64,000 nt of DNA from Crateriforma conspicua (lineage in GTDB: Bacteria > Planctomycetota > Planctomycetia > Pirellulales > Pirellulaceae): assembly GCF_007752935.1 (NCBI RefSeq), contig NZ_CP036319.1, positions 2,852,001 to 2,916,000 of the forward strand, in the 5' to 3' direction. Shown one piece after another: positions 41,915 through 50,022 of this stretch (positions are counted from its first letter, which is position 1; the number at the start of each line of letters is the position of its first letter). A model generated the notes under the pieces. That model saw only the letters and a program-made list of their open reading frames with translations. It was not told the origin of the DNA and did no database searches. Made by a program: the position numbers and the translations under genes.

Positions 41915-43339
41915 GTGGACCGACCTAACATCATCTTCATCATCACCGACCAGCAGCGGTATGACACGATCGCCGAGCTGGGGTTTCCCCACATGGACAC
42001 GCCGAATTTGGATCGGTTGGTTCGCGAAGGCGTCAGCTTTGATCAGTGTCACGTCACGGCGGCGTCTTGTGCGGCGGCCCGGGCCAGCTTGTTCAAAGGC
42101 TACTTTCCCCACACCACGGGGATTTTGAAGAACGCCGATCGCTGGCGTCGCAGCTGGATCGAATCGCTGAACGACGCCGGTTATCACTGCACGAACATCG
42201 GCAAGATGCACACGTGGCCCTATCAAACCGAGCTGGGCTTTCACGAACGCTTTGTCGTTGAAAACAAAGACCGGTATCTGGAAGGCCGCTATTACTTTGA
42301 CGAATGGGACAAGGCCTTGCGTGCCCGCGGGCTGGTCAAACAGCAACGCGAAATCTATCGCAAGCGTGCCGATTACGACGAATCACTGGGAGCGTTTGAT
42401 TGGGAATTGCCCGCCGACACGCACCCGGACAACTTCGTCGGCGACATGGCGTCGTGGTGGATCGAGACGTATCCCCAGACCGAGCCGCTGTTTCTGCAGA
42501 TCGGATTCCCCGGTCCTCACCCACCCTATGATCCGGTTCCCGAGGCATCGGCGGCCTACATGCAGAAGGAATTGCCGCTGTTGCCCGTCAGCGACCAGGA
42601 ACTGGAAAACCAGCCGCCGGCGCTGAAGGAATTGCGAGTCCACAACCGCGACATCGATCACGACAGTGTTGTCATGCCGTTGCACCCGAGCCAACAGCAA
42701 CGGCATCGCCAGCGTGCCTATTATTTGGCCAATGTTACGATGATCGACCAAAAGGTCGGCCAGATCATGCAGTCGCTTGAAAAGGCGGGGTACCTGGAAA
42801 ACAGCATTCTGATTTTCACCAGTGATCATGGCGACTGCTTGACCGACCACGGCCAGAGTCAAAAGTGGACGATGTATGACCAGATCACTCGTGTCCCGAT
42901 GATCGTCTGGTCACCGGATCGGATTCGCGGCGGCCGGCGTATCGAATCGCTGGTTCAACAAATGGATTTGGGGCCGACGATTCTGCAGTGGGCGGGTGTC
43001 GAGGTGCCGGAATCGTTGGAAGCGGAATCATTGATGCCCGCGGTCAACTGCGATGATTTTTCCGGGCGACCGTACGTGTACTGTGAACAGGCACGCGATG
43101 CGGTGCTGACCGGATGTCAGTTCATGACGATGGTCCGTGACCGACAATACAAACTGGTGCACTTTCTGGACGAACCAGACGGGCAACTGTTTGACTTGCA
43201 AGCGGACCCTGGCGAACTGGACAATCGCTGGAACGATGCGAATCTGGCCGAAGTCAAACAACGATTGTTGGCGGAGCTGCGTGAGTGGCGGATCCGCAGC
43301 GGTTTGACGACCAAAGACTGGTGCCAGGATTGGCGATAG
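41915..43339 (+). CDS. cytoplasmic-type sulfatase
   Basis: 474 residues with GTG start. The first strand of the sulfatase fold begins at residue 4 (PNIIFIITDQQRYD), so there is no signal peptide and no upstream in-frame start to provide one. The active-site motif is C52-A-A-A-R56 (SCAAARASLFKG), the CxAxR form accepted by formylglycine-generating enzyme. The second metal region is IFTSDHGDCLTDHG. Metal ligands D12 and the SDHG Asp-His are present. Unlike the other two sulfatases in the window this one would act on intracellular sulfated mono- or oligosaccharides after uptake. It converges with rhamnulokinase, 7 bp apart. Confidence 0.9.
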   Translation: MDRPNIIFIITDQQRYDTIAELGFPHMDTPNLDRLVREGVSFDQCHVTAASCAAARASLFKGYFPHTTGILKNADRWRRSWIESLNDAGYHCTNIGKMHTWPYQTELGFHERFVVENKDRYLEGRYYFDEWDKALRARGLVKQQREIYRKRADYDESLGAFDWELPADTHPDNFVGDMASWWIETYPQTEPLFLQIGFPGPHPPYDPVPEASAAYMQKELPLLPVSDQELENQPPALKELRVHNRDIDHDSVVMPLHPSQQQRHRQRAYYLANVTMIDQKVGQIMQSLEKAGYLENSILIFTSDHGDCLTDHGQSQKWTMYDQITRVPMIVWSPDRIRGGRRIESLVQQMDLGPTILQWAGVEVPESLEAESLMPAVNCDDFSGRPYVYCEQARDAVLTGCQFMTMVRDRQYKLVHFLDEPDGQLFDLQADPGELDNRWNDANLAEVKQRLLAELREWRIRSGLTTKDWCQDWR

Positions 43340-43346
43340 ACACGAC

Positions 43347-44873
43347 CTATGATTCGGCGGCCAATTGATTGAAACGTTCGGCCGGTGCATCCCAAATCGA
43401 TGCATCGGACGGTTCAAAACGTTTGGCGGCGAAGCTGTCGCGGATCAACACACGAGCTTCTTCGATCGAATTCAATTGCCCGGTACCCAGCATTTGCATC
43501 ACCACGTTGCCGATCGCGGTGGCTTCGGCCGGGCCGGCGACGACCGGACGGTTACAGGCGTCGGCGGTCATCTGGCACAGCAATTCGTTCTGTGAACCGC
43601 CGCCGACAATGTGAATGGTTTTGATTTCGCTGTCGGTCAATTGTTCCAGCATGGCCAAGCACGCGCGATACCGCAGGGCCAAACCTTCCAGCGCGGCCCG
43701 GTACAACGTCGCGGGTGATTCGGGTTTCTTTTGACCCGTCTTGGCGGCGAATGCTTCGATGGCGTCGATCATGTCCGGCGGTGCCAAGAAGTCGCCGTGG
43801 TCGGGATCGATCAACAGTTCGAACGGTTTGGCGTCGGCGGCCTGAGCGGCCATTTCGGCCCACTGGACATCGTGGCCCCGTCGCGCCATCGCTTGGCGAA
43901 TCTGTTGGAACACCCACAGGCCGCCGATGTTCTTCAGCAACCGTGTGCTGTTTCGAACGCCGCCTTCGTTGGTGAAGTTCAGTTCGCCACAGAGCGGCGT
44001 GACCTTGGGGGCGGGCAATTCACAACCCATCAGCGACCAAGTGCCCGAGCTGATGTAGCACCAATCGGGCCGCTGGGGTGCGAACCCGTCGGCCGGGACG
44101 GCAACAACCGCGGATGCGGTGTCGTGGGTCGCGGGGACGACGACGGGGACGTCCACCAGTCCGGTGATGTTGGAGACCGACGGCAGGATGTTGCCGAGCG
44201 TCGTACCTGGTTCGGTCGGTTCACATAGGAAGGAATGCGGGATGCCAAAGCCGTCCAGCAAGTCCACGCACCACTTCTTGGTCCGCGGATCCAGCATCTG
44301 GGTGGTCGAAGCATTGGTCACTTCGATCGACTTTTCGCCGGTCAGCATCCAGTGGAACAGGTCGCCCATCATCAGGAACGATCGAGCGGCATCCAACGAA
44401 GTCTCGCCCGCCTCGGTCGCAGCGAACAATTGGAACAGGGTGTTGATCTGCATGAACTGCAGCCCCGTTTCCTGGAAAATCTGTTCCCGGGGGACTCGAT
44501 CAAATGCCTTGTCCAAGATGCCATTGGTTCGGGGATCGCGGTAACACCGGACCGGTCCGGTCATCTGGTCGTTGCGATCGATCAGGCCAAAATCCACGCC
44601 CCAGGTGTCAACGCCGACGCTGCGAACCTGATCAAATTCGTTGGCGGCTCCCGTCAGCCCGTCTTGGATGTTTTGCCAAAGCGAAAGGACGTTCCAGTAC
44701 AGCGAATCGTGGACTCGGACCGGGTGGTTGGCGAACCGGTGCATTTCGCGAATGACCAGTTTCTGGCCGCCCGACGGGCCGTCCGCCATGCCGCCCGCGA
44801 TGACACGGCCGCTGGAGGCGCCCAGGTCGACTGCCAGGTGGACGGGGCTTTGCGGATCGAGTTCGGCGGTCAT
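43347..44873 (-). CDS. rhaB: rhamnulokinase
   Basis: 508 residues from ATG 44873. FGGY-family kinase with the rhamnulokinase flavour: HLAVDLGASSGRVIAGG at the ATP site, WNVLSLWQNIQDGL, VGVDTWGVDFGLID, CYRDPRTNGI, QFMQINTLFQL and the C-terminal HIVGGGSQNELLCQMTADAC. It phosphorylates L-rhamnulose to rhamnulose-1-phosphate in the cytoplasm. The other rhamnose genes (isomerase, aldolase) are not in the window. The convergent intracellular sulfatase may act on sulfated rhamnose-containing glycans such as ulvan fragments, but that link is by proximity only. Confidence 0.92.
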   Translation of the reverse strand: MTAELDPQSPVHLAVDLGASSGRVIAGGMADGPSGGQKLVIREMHRFANHPVRVHDSLYWNVLSLWQNIQDGLTGAANEFDQVRSVGVDTWGVDFGLIDRNDQMTGPVRCYRDPRTNGILDKAFDRVPREQIFQETGLQFMQINTLFQLFAATEAGETSLDAARSFLMMGDLFHWMLTGEKSIEVTNASTTQMLDPRTKKWCVDLLDGFGIPHSFLCEPTEPGTTLGNILPSVSNITGLVDVPVVVPATHDTASAVVAVPADGFAPQRPDWCYISSGTWSLMGCELPAPKVTPLCGELNFTNEGGVRNSTRLLKNIGGLWVFQQIRQAMARRGHDVQWAEMAAQAADAKPFELLIDPDHGDFLAPPDMIDAIEAFAAKTGQKKPESPATLYRAALEGLALRYRACLAMLEQLTDSEIKTIHIVGGGSQNELLCQMTADACNRPVVAGPAEATAIGNVVMQMLGTGQLNSIEEARVLIRDSFAAKRFEPSDASIWDAPAERFNQLAAES

Positions 44874-45877
44874 CGCGTGGGTCCGAGGCAAGAGAAGCTT
44901 GGCGAGGGAGATCGCATCGTTGGCGGGCACAGAGGGGCATTTTCCGCTCCCACGTGGAAACGGCAACCGGGGGAGACGATTCGTCGTCGATCGCGGACCG
45001 TCCGTCTCAAGGCGTTGTCAAAGTGACTTCACTGGGTGCCGTTTCGATGCCAGCATTTACTTGGTCGGATGGGGTGTTTGGGTGGTTTGCGTTAAGTCTG
45101 TCCGGCCGTCCCGAAAATGGTGGAAATTTCGTAAATGGTTTGGCGCGGGACGTTTAGGATCGGAGCCGCAGACGGTGGAAGGCGATTTGAAAGAACTGCG
45201 GTTGACCCGCGATTCGCAGGGCGTACCTTAGTGTTCGTCGGCCAACGGTTCCCCGAAACGGGGCCGATTTTCGCCGGCTGTTGTCCGCGTAAGTTTATGT
45301 CGGACAAAGATTTAAAGACCAATCGATGAATCGGGACTCGGCCTGTGCGGGTTTCGAAAACACCGACTCCGCGAGTTCGCTTCGCGTGGGGTGTGACGCG
45401 GTCAGCTTGCGGCCACGGGCTGACATCGTTGGCGGTCGTCGGCCGGGGTGATCCGGTCATGGCGGCAGCTCTCGACAACCTCACGGGCCGGCGCACAAGA
45501 CGTGCCCGGCCGCGAACGCTCGCCGGAAAATTCTCACGCCTTTCCCAGGCTTTCTTTGACCCGTCGCTTGTGGGCCGTTTCTGGCAAACTTTTCGCGAAT
45601 CGCAAGTTTTGGCTCAAGGTCCCTTAGGAATCTGATCTGGCGGCCGGGCGACCTGATTTTTTAACAGCGGATTGTTCGGTGATTTCGTTCGGACGCTGCC
45701 GGGATGCAGCGGGTCGGATCGGCGGACCGGATTCACTTTGCTTTGGTGTCACGATTTGTATCGCGATTGATCTCGTACCCGGCCAGTGATGATGGTTTCG
45801 ACAGGATCCCGAATCTCCTCTTTTTCTCTCTCCTTGTCTTTTCTTCGTTCCCTGACGTCCATGGATGGTGGTCAAGC
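44874..45877. other. 1-kb gap without a supported gene
   Basis: Lies between rhaB (minus) and a DUF4332 gene (plus). Open frames at 44641-45231 and 45345-45635 have shadow-like, Arg-rich composition and no ribosome site. A small stem CCCCG-AAA-CGGGG is at 45251-45263. I looked for RNase P, tmRNA and SRP landmarks and saw none; an unrecognised ncRNA is possible. Confidence 0.5.
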
Positions 45878-46558
45878 ATGCTGCGAACATTTCTGAAGTT
45901 TTGGGGTCAATGGAATTCTGCCTCGGATCATTGCGGTGACGAATCTGCGATGAAGCGTGATGCGGAAGTCGTTTTGTTTGCCGATCTTCGCCAATCAGGA
46001 CGGCGTCGTTCGTCAAAGAAGCTGGCGAAGGTTGCCGCCGACACGAACCCGATGGTGGCGGCTGATCCGATGGGACAGTCGGTGCCGGCTGGTCCGTTGA
46101 CATCCGATGCGTCACGTCCGACGCCCAGTCATCGTGCACGAGTGTTGGGCATGAATCTGAAGCACACGAAACTGTGCACGGATCGACGTTGCGATCGCTT
46201 GGCTTCGGTCGGCGTGATCACCGCGGGTGACTTGATGACGGCAGAACCGTTGGCGATCGCCAAGAAGATGGGCGCCCCTGCCAAGGCCGAGGCCACGCTG
46301 CGTCGATACCAACAAGCGATCCGATTGTCGGCGGCCGTGCCTGGATTGATGCCTCGCGATGCATCGTTATTGGTGTCGATTCACCGAAAGTCGATTCGCG
46401 CGTTGGCCATCGATTCGCCGGCGATGCTGCACCGTGATTTGGAACGTTTCGCGCTCAGCAGTCGCGGTCAACGTGAAATGAAAGGCCGGCGTTTGCCCAG
46501 TCTGCGTCGCGTCCGGCGTTGGATTGAAGCGTCCAGTTCGCTGCAGGTCGCCGTTTGA
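45878..46558 (+). CDS. DUF4332-like helix-hairpin-helix protein
   Basis: 226 residues from ATG 45878; the upstream frame to 45704 looks non-coding. The N-terminal 80 residues are hydrophilic and unstructured. From about residue 85 comes a repeated helix-hairpin-helix pattern: CDRLASVGVITAGDLMTAEP, AIAKKMGAPAKAEATLRRY, then a second set in ALAIDSPAMLHRDLERFALS and RLPSLRRVRRWIEA. This resembles DUF4332, an HhH-like domain common in planctomycetes. Such domains often bind DNA or protein; function unknown. Convergent with the sulfatase of the nag operon (35 bp between stops). Confidence 0.65.
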   Translation: MLRTFLKFWGQWNSASDHCGDESAMKRDAEVVLFADLRQSGRRRSSKKLAKVAADTNPMVAADPMGQSVPAGPLTSDASRPTPSHRARVLGMNLKHTKLCTDRRCDRLASVGVITAGDLMTAEPLAIAKKMGAPAKAEATLRRYQQAIRLSAAVPGLMPRDASLLVSIHRKSIRALAIDSPAMLHRDLERFALSSRGQREMKGRRLPSLRRVRRWIEASSSLQVAV

Positions 46559-46593
46559 GTAATCTTCGCAATGCCCAGCGGGTGCGTTGTCAG

Positions 46594-48144
46594 CTATTGT
46601 GCCGACAACGCATCGTACTGGTCTGCACTCAGCCAGGTCAGGTCGTCCCAGTGACCGGTGTCATTGGGAACCGCCGGTCCATCTCCGGTGCGACCGCTGG
46701 TAACAATCGCCGTGGCGGCTGCGGTCAATCGATCGACAACCTCGGGGTTTTGGTCGGCCACCGACGTTGATTCGCTCGGATCGCTGGGCAGGTGATATAG
46801 TTCCAGACCCGAATTTCGGTGCGGCATGACCAGTTTCCAGCCGTCGTCGTTGATTGCGAAGCGGCCGGCCGATGAATGATGAATCATGGGCGGGCGCTGG
46901 ATGACGGCGTTGGGATCCTTCAAGACCGCCGCGAAGCTGTGGCTGTCTTCGGCGGTATTGTCGGGCAAATCGGTGCCGACAATTTCGGCGATGGTGGCGA
47001 CCAAGTCGATCTGTCCCACCAGCGAATCGTCGCGTCGGCCGGGTGATTCGATTCCCGCCGGCCAGCGGACCAGGAACGGGACGCGGTGTCCGCCTTCGTA
47101 GATGTCGCGTTTTCCGCCGCGCCAGGGACCGTTGCTGCGATGATCAAAATCGTTGATACGTTGTTGCCACGATTTTTCCGGCCCGTTGTCGCTGGTGAAA
47201 ACCACGATCGTGTTTTCGGCCAATTCGTGCTGGTCCAAGTGATCCAGCAGGCGACCGACGTGATGGTCGGTTTCGATCATGAATTCGCCATAACCGCCAC
47301 ATTCGCCTTGTCCCCAAAATTCAGGCAGCGGGCAGACCGGATAGTGCGGCGACGTCAGCGGCAGGTACAAGAAGAACGGCCGGTCGGATTGGTCGCTTTG
47401 TCGATGCCGATCGATCCACGCCATCGCTTCGTCGGTAAAGCGTGTCAGGCATTGGTTGTCGATGAAATCGGGGGCGACTTCCATGCCGCGTTTGCCGATC
47501 GCTTTCCGGGTGGCTTCGGGGCTGTCTTGATAGGGCGGTTTGATGCGGTAATCGACGTGACGTCGGTTCGGCTTCTTTGCGGTAAAGACCGTCGGTGGCA
47601 CCGCCGCGTGTCGACCACGGAACCAAGCCAACACGCCGTAGTTCAACGATGCCGGGATGCCGAAAAAGTCATCGAATCCTTTGTCCAGCGGCATGTCTTG
47701 CACCGGCAGTGACCAATCTCGGTCGCCCGCGGTTCCAGGAAAATCCATGCCCAGATGCCACTTGCCGACCATCGACGTGCGATAGCCCGCATCACGAAGC
47801 ATCGATGCAAGAGTCAATCGGTCATCGGTGATCAGACACTTGCCTTCGGCCCCCATCACGCCGCGTTTCAAATGCGTCCGCCAGCTGTAACGTCCCGTCA
47901 GCAAGCCATACCGTGACGGGGTGCACACCGTGTCGCTGCAGTGCCCGTTGGTGAACGAGATACCTTCGGCGGCGATGCGATCGATGTTGGGTGTTTGGAA
48001 TTTGGCTTGATCGTTCAGGTGGCTGGCGTCGCCAAAGCCTTGGTCATCGGTGTAGATGATCACGACGTTGGGTTTGTCGGCCGACCAAGTCAGTGATGCG
48101 GTCATCGCTAGATAAGCCGCGGTGACGGAAATCATCGTTTTCAT
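46594..48144 (-). CDS. exported sulfatase, probable GlcNAc-sulfatase
   Basis: 516 residues, ATG 48144 overlapping the nagA stop by 4 bp. Signal peptide to about ASLTWSA (22). Active-site motif C74-T-P-S-R78 (DTVCTPSRYGLLTGRY), metal ligands in IIYTDDQGFGD, and the VFTSDNGPEKSW second site. Being translationally coupled to nagA and nagB, whose products degrade GlcNAc-6-phosphate, it probably desulfates a sulfated N-acetylglucosamine-containing glycan or sugar in the periplasm or outside (inference from operon; the exact sulfate position is not deducible). The family (S1) includes both GlcNAc-6-sulfatases and galactose sulfatases. Confidence 0.92.
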   Translation of the reverse strand: MKTMISVTAAYLAMTASLTWSADKPNVVIIYTDDQGFGDASHLNDQAKFQTPNIDRIAAEGISFTNGHCSDTVCTPSRYGLLTGRYSWRTHLKRGVMGAEGKCLITDDRLTLASMLRDAGYRTSMVGKWHLGMDFPGTAGDRDWSLPVQDMPLDKGFDDFFGIPASLNYGVLAWFRGRHAAVPPTVFTAKKPNRRHVDYRIKPPYQDSPEATRKAIGKRGMEVAPDFIDNQCLTRFTDEAMAWIDRHRQSDQSDRPFFLYLPLTSPHYPVCPLPEFWGQGECGGYGEFMIETDHHVGRLLDHLDQHELAENTIVVFTSDNGPEKSWQQRINDFDHRSNGPWRGGKRDIYEGGHRVPFLVRWPAGIESPGRRDDSLVGQIDLVATIAEIVGTDLPDNTAEDSHSFAAVLKDPNAVIQRPPMIHHSSAGRFAINDDGWKLVMPHRNSGLELYHLPSDPSESTSVADQNPEVVDRLTAAATAIVTSGRTGDGPAVPNDTGHWDDLTWLSADQYDALSAQ

Positions 48145-49115
48145 GTCATTCCCAGCAAGCGAAGTGGATTGGTTCGTGTCCACGCACGGAGTTGCACATC
48201 GGTGCACCGGAGATGGTGTTGCATCAACGACACCATGGTCGCCAGCGATGTTGCGGAACCGGCAAAGTGTTTTCGATCGGCCGACCAAGCGGCGCCGTCG
48301 TCATCGACGTGCACCCACTGATCACCCAAGCGGTGTCGGCCCGGTCCCAAGGACGCGGCACTGATGGCATCGCTGACGATGATGATTTGATCGTCGTTGC
48401 AAACGCGAAAGTAGTTCTGCAACGCAAAAAACGGCACGTGATGCCCGTCGGCAATCCAGGAAACGGCCAACCGATCGGAGACCGACAGTACCCGATTGAT
48501 GATGTTGTCATGCCGCGGCAGGGATCCGGGACAGCCGTTGCCCAAGTGGGTGAACAGCGACAGTCCATGGTCCAGTGCACGGTGTAGGTCATCAAGGGAC
48601 GCATCGCTGTGTCCGGCCGCGACGATGATGTCCTGGTCCGCCAAGTATCGCGTCGCCGATCCGTCCGCGTCCTGTTCCGGGGCCAAAGTGAACAGCCGGA
48701 CGTGACCGGCACCCGCGTCGATCAATCGCTTGGCATCGTCGACGTTGGCCGCGCGGACTTGATCGGCCGGATGAGCCCCGACATAGCCATCAGCCGCGTT
48801 GATGAAGGGGCCTTCGACATGAATGCCCGCGATCAAATCGGCGGTGGCGGCGTCTTCGTCGATGGCACGCACCAACGTTTGAATCCGCGATGTCATTCGG
48901 TCCAAATCGTCGGTGATCACCGTGGGGCAAAATTTCTCTGCCCCGTCATCGCGGATGCTGCGACATGCCCGATGAATGTCGTCGGTGGTGGTGTCGTGGC
49001 TGTTGAAATCCACGCCCGCAAATCCGTTGACTTGCAGGTCGACATACCCCGGTGCCGAATCGTTCGGTGTCGAATCATCGCCGTCGTCGTGTTGCGTTTG
49101 CCTGTTCTGAATCAC
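48141..49115 (-). CDS. nagA: N-acetylglucosamine-6-phosphate deacetylase, short form
   Basis: 324 residues, clearly shorter than the usual 380-400. Family motifs are present: YVDLQVNGFAGVDF (24-37), HVEGPFI with E101, AAGHSDA with H169, FTHLGNG with H190, the IADGHHVPFF region (221-230) and VSDAISAA with D249. The N-terminal beta-sandwich strands that precede the barrel in typical NagA are missing: only about 22 hydrophilic residues come before the first barrel strand. It removes acetate from GlcNAc-6-phosphate in the cytoplasm. Start overlaps the nagB stop by 4 bp, and its stop overlaps the sulfatase start by 4 bp, so all three are coupled. Confidence 0.88.
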   Translation of the reverse strand: MIQNRQTQHDDGDDSTPNDSAPGYVDLQVNGFAGVDFNSHDTTTDDIHRACRSIRDDGAEKFCPTVITDDLDRMTSRIQTLVRAIDEDAATADLIAGIHVEGPFINAADGYVGAHPADQVRAANVDDAKRLIDAGAGHVRLFTLAPEQDADGSATRYLADQDIIVAAGHSDASLDDLHRALDHGLSLFTHLGNGCPGSLPRHDNIINRVLSVSDRLAVSWIADGHHVPFFALQNYFRVCNDDQIIIVSDAISAASLGPGRHRLGDQWVHVDDDGAAWSADRKHFAGSATSLATMVSLMQHHLRCTDVQLRAWTRTNPLRLLGMT

Positions 49116-49873
49116 GCCGTTGATTCCAAGTCCTGAAGAACTTCGGGCGGCAACTTGGCGGCCGATGCGCGGTCGATGATCAGCGTCGCATCGTCGTGGC
49201 GGCGCAGAATGCTGGCCGGAATTTCAGGGCCGATGTCGTCAAGCAAGGTGCGGCGGACCGCGTCGGCTTTTTGTGCGTCCGGCACGCTGCAAAGGATCGT
49301 GGACGTCTTCATGATTTGGCGAATCGACATGCTGATCGCGTGAGTGGGCACGTCATCAAGTCCGGCGAACCAGCCTTCGCCCACTTGTTGCCGGCGACAG
49401 GCTTCGTCCAATGCAACGCGGATGTAAGGGGCGTCGGTGTCAAAATCGGCCGGCGGATCATTGAAAGCCAGGTGGCCGTTTTCGCCGATCCCGACCAATG
49501 CCAGGTCGACCGGCGCGGACTGTAATTTCCGTCCGACGTCGGACATGACTTCGGCGGAGTCTTCGTCACCTGGCAAGTAGGCGAACGATCGCAGCGGGAC
49601 ATGATCAACGAACCGCTGTTTCAAGTATCCACAAAACGAAGCCGGATGGTCGGCGTCGATCCCGATGTATTCATCCAAATGAAACGCGTCGACGACGGAC
49701 CAATCCACATCACGAGTCACCAGTTGTTGCAGGACTTCGAACTGTGACGCGCCCGTGGCGACGATCAAACGAGCGTTTCCGCGATCAGCAATGGCATTGC
49801 GTAGGACATCGGCCGCAGCGTCGGCAACGAAGCGTCCCATGGACTGGCGATCTTGGACTAGCACGGTTTTCAA
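49112..49873 (-). CDS. nagB: glucosamine-6-phosphate deaminase
   Basis: 253 residues from TTG 49873 (GAGG about 8 nt upstream; the family alignment begins here), though the open frame extends to 49936. NagB/SugarP-isomerase motifs: LIVATGASQFEVLQQL, VDAFHLDEYIGI with the catalytic Asp-Glu, and LALVGIGENGHLAFNDPP with the conserved His. It converts glucosamine-6-phosphate to fructose-6-phosphate and ammonia, feeding glycolysis. First gene of the nagB-nagA-sulfatase operon, divergent from an alpha/beta hydrolase gene. Confidence 0.9.
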   Translation of the reverse strand: MKTVLVQDRQSMGRFVADAAADVLRNAIADRGNARLIVATGASQFEVLQQLVTRDVDWSVVDAFHLDEYIGIDADHPASFCGYLKQRFVDHVPLRSFAYLPGDEDSAEVMSDVGRKLQSAPVDLALVGIGENGHLAFNDPPADFDTDAPYIRVALDEACRRQQVGEGWFAGLDDVPTHAISMSIRQIMKTSTILCSVPDAQKADAVRRTLLDDIGPEIPASILRRHDDATLIIDRASAAKLPPEVLQDLESTA

Positions 49874-50022
49874 CGGTGGGCCTCGGCGGATGTCGGCGGG
49901 GACAATAGCAGAAAGTTGGTGGGGTATCGGTCTCAAGTGTAACCGCGCCGCAGATGGCCCACAGCCGTGACGGGTTGGTGTCTACTGTTGGACAGGGGCC
50001 CCAAGGTTTTTCAAGAGAATCG

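Noticed and set aside
45251-45263. CCCCG-AAA-CGGGG stem as part of an ncRNA gene
   Set aside because: Too short alone, and no RNase P, tmRNA or SRP landmarks surround it.
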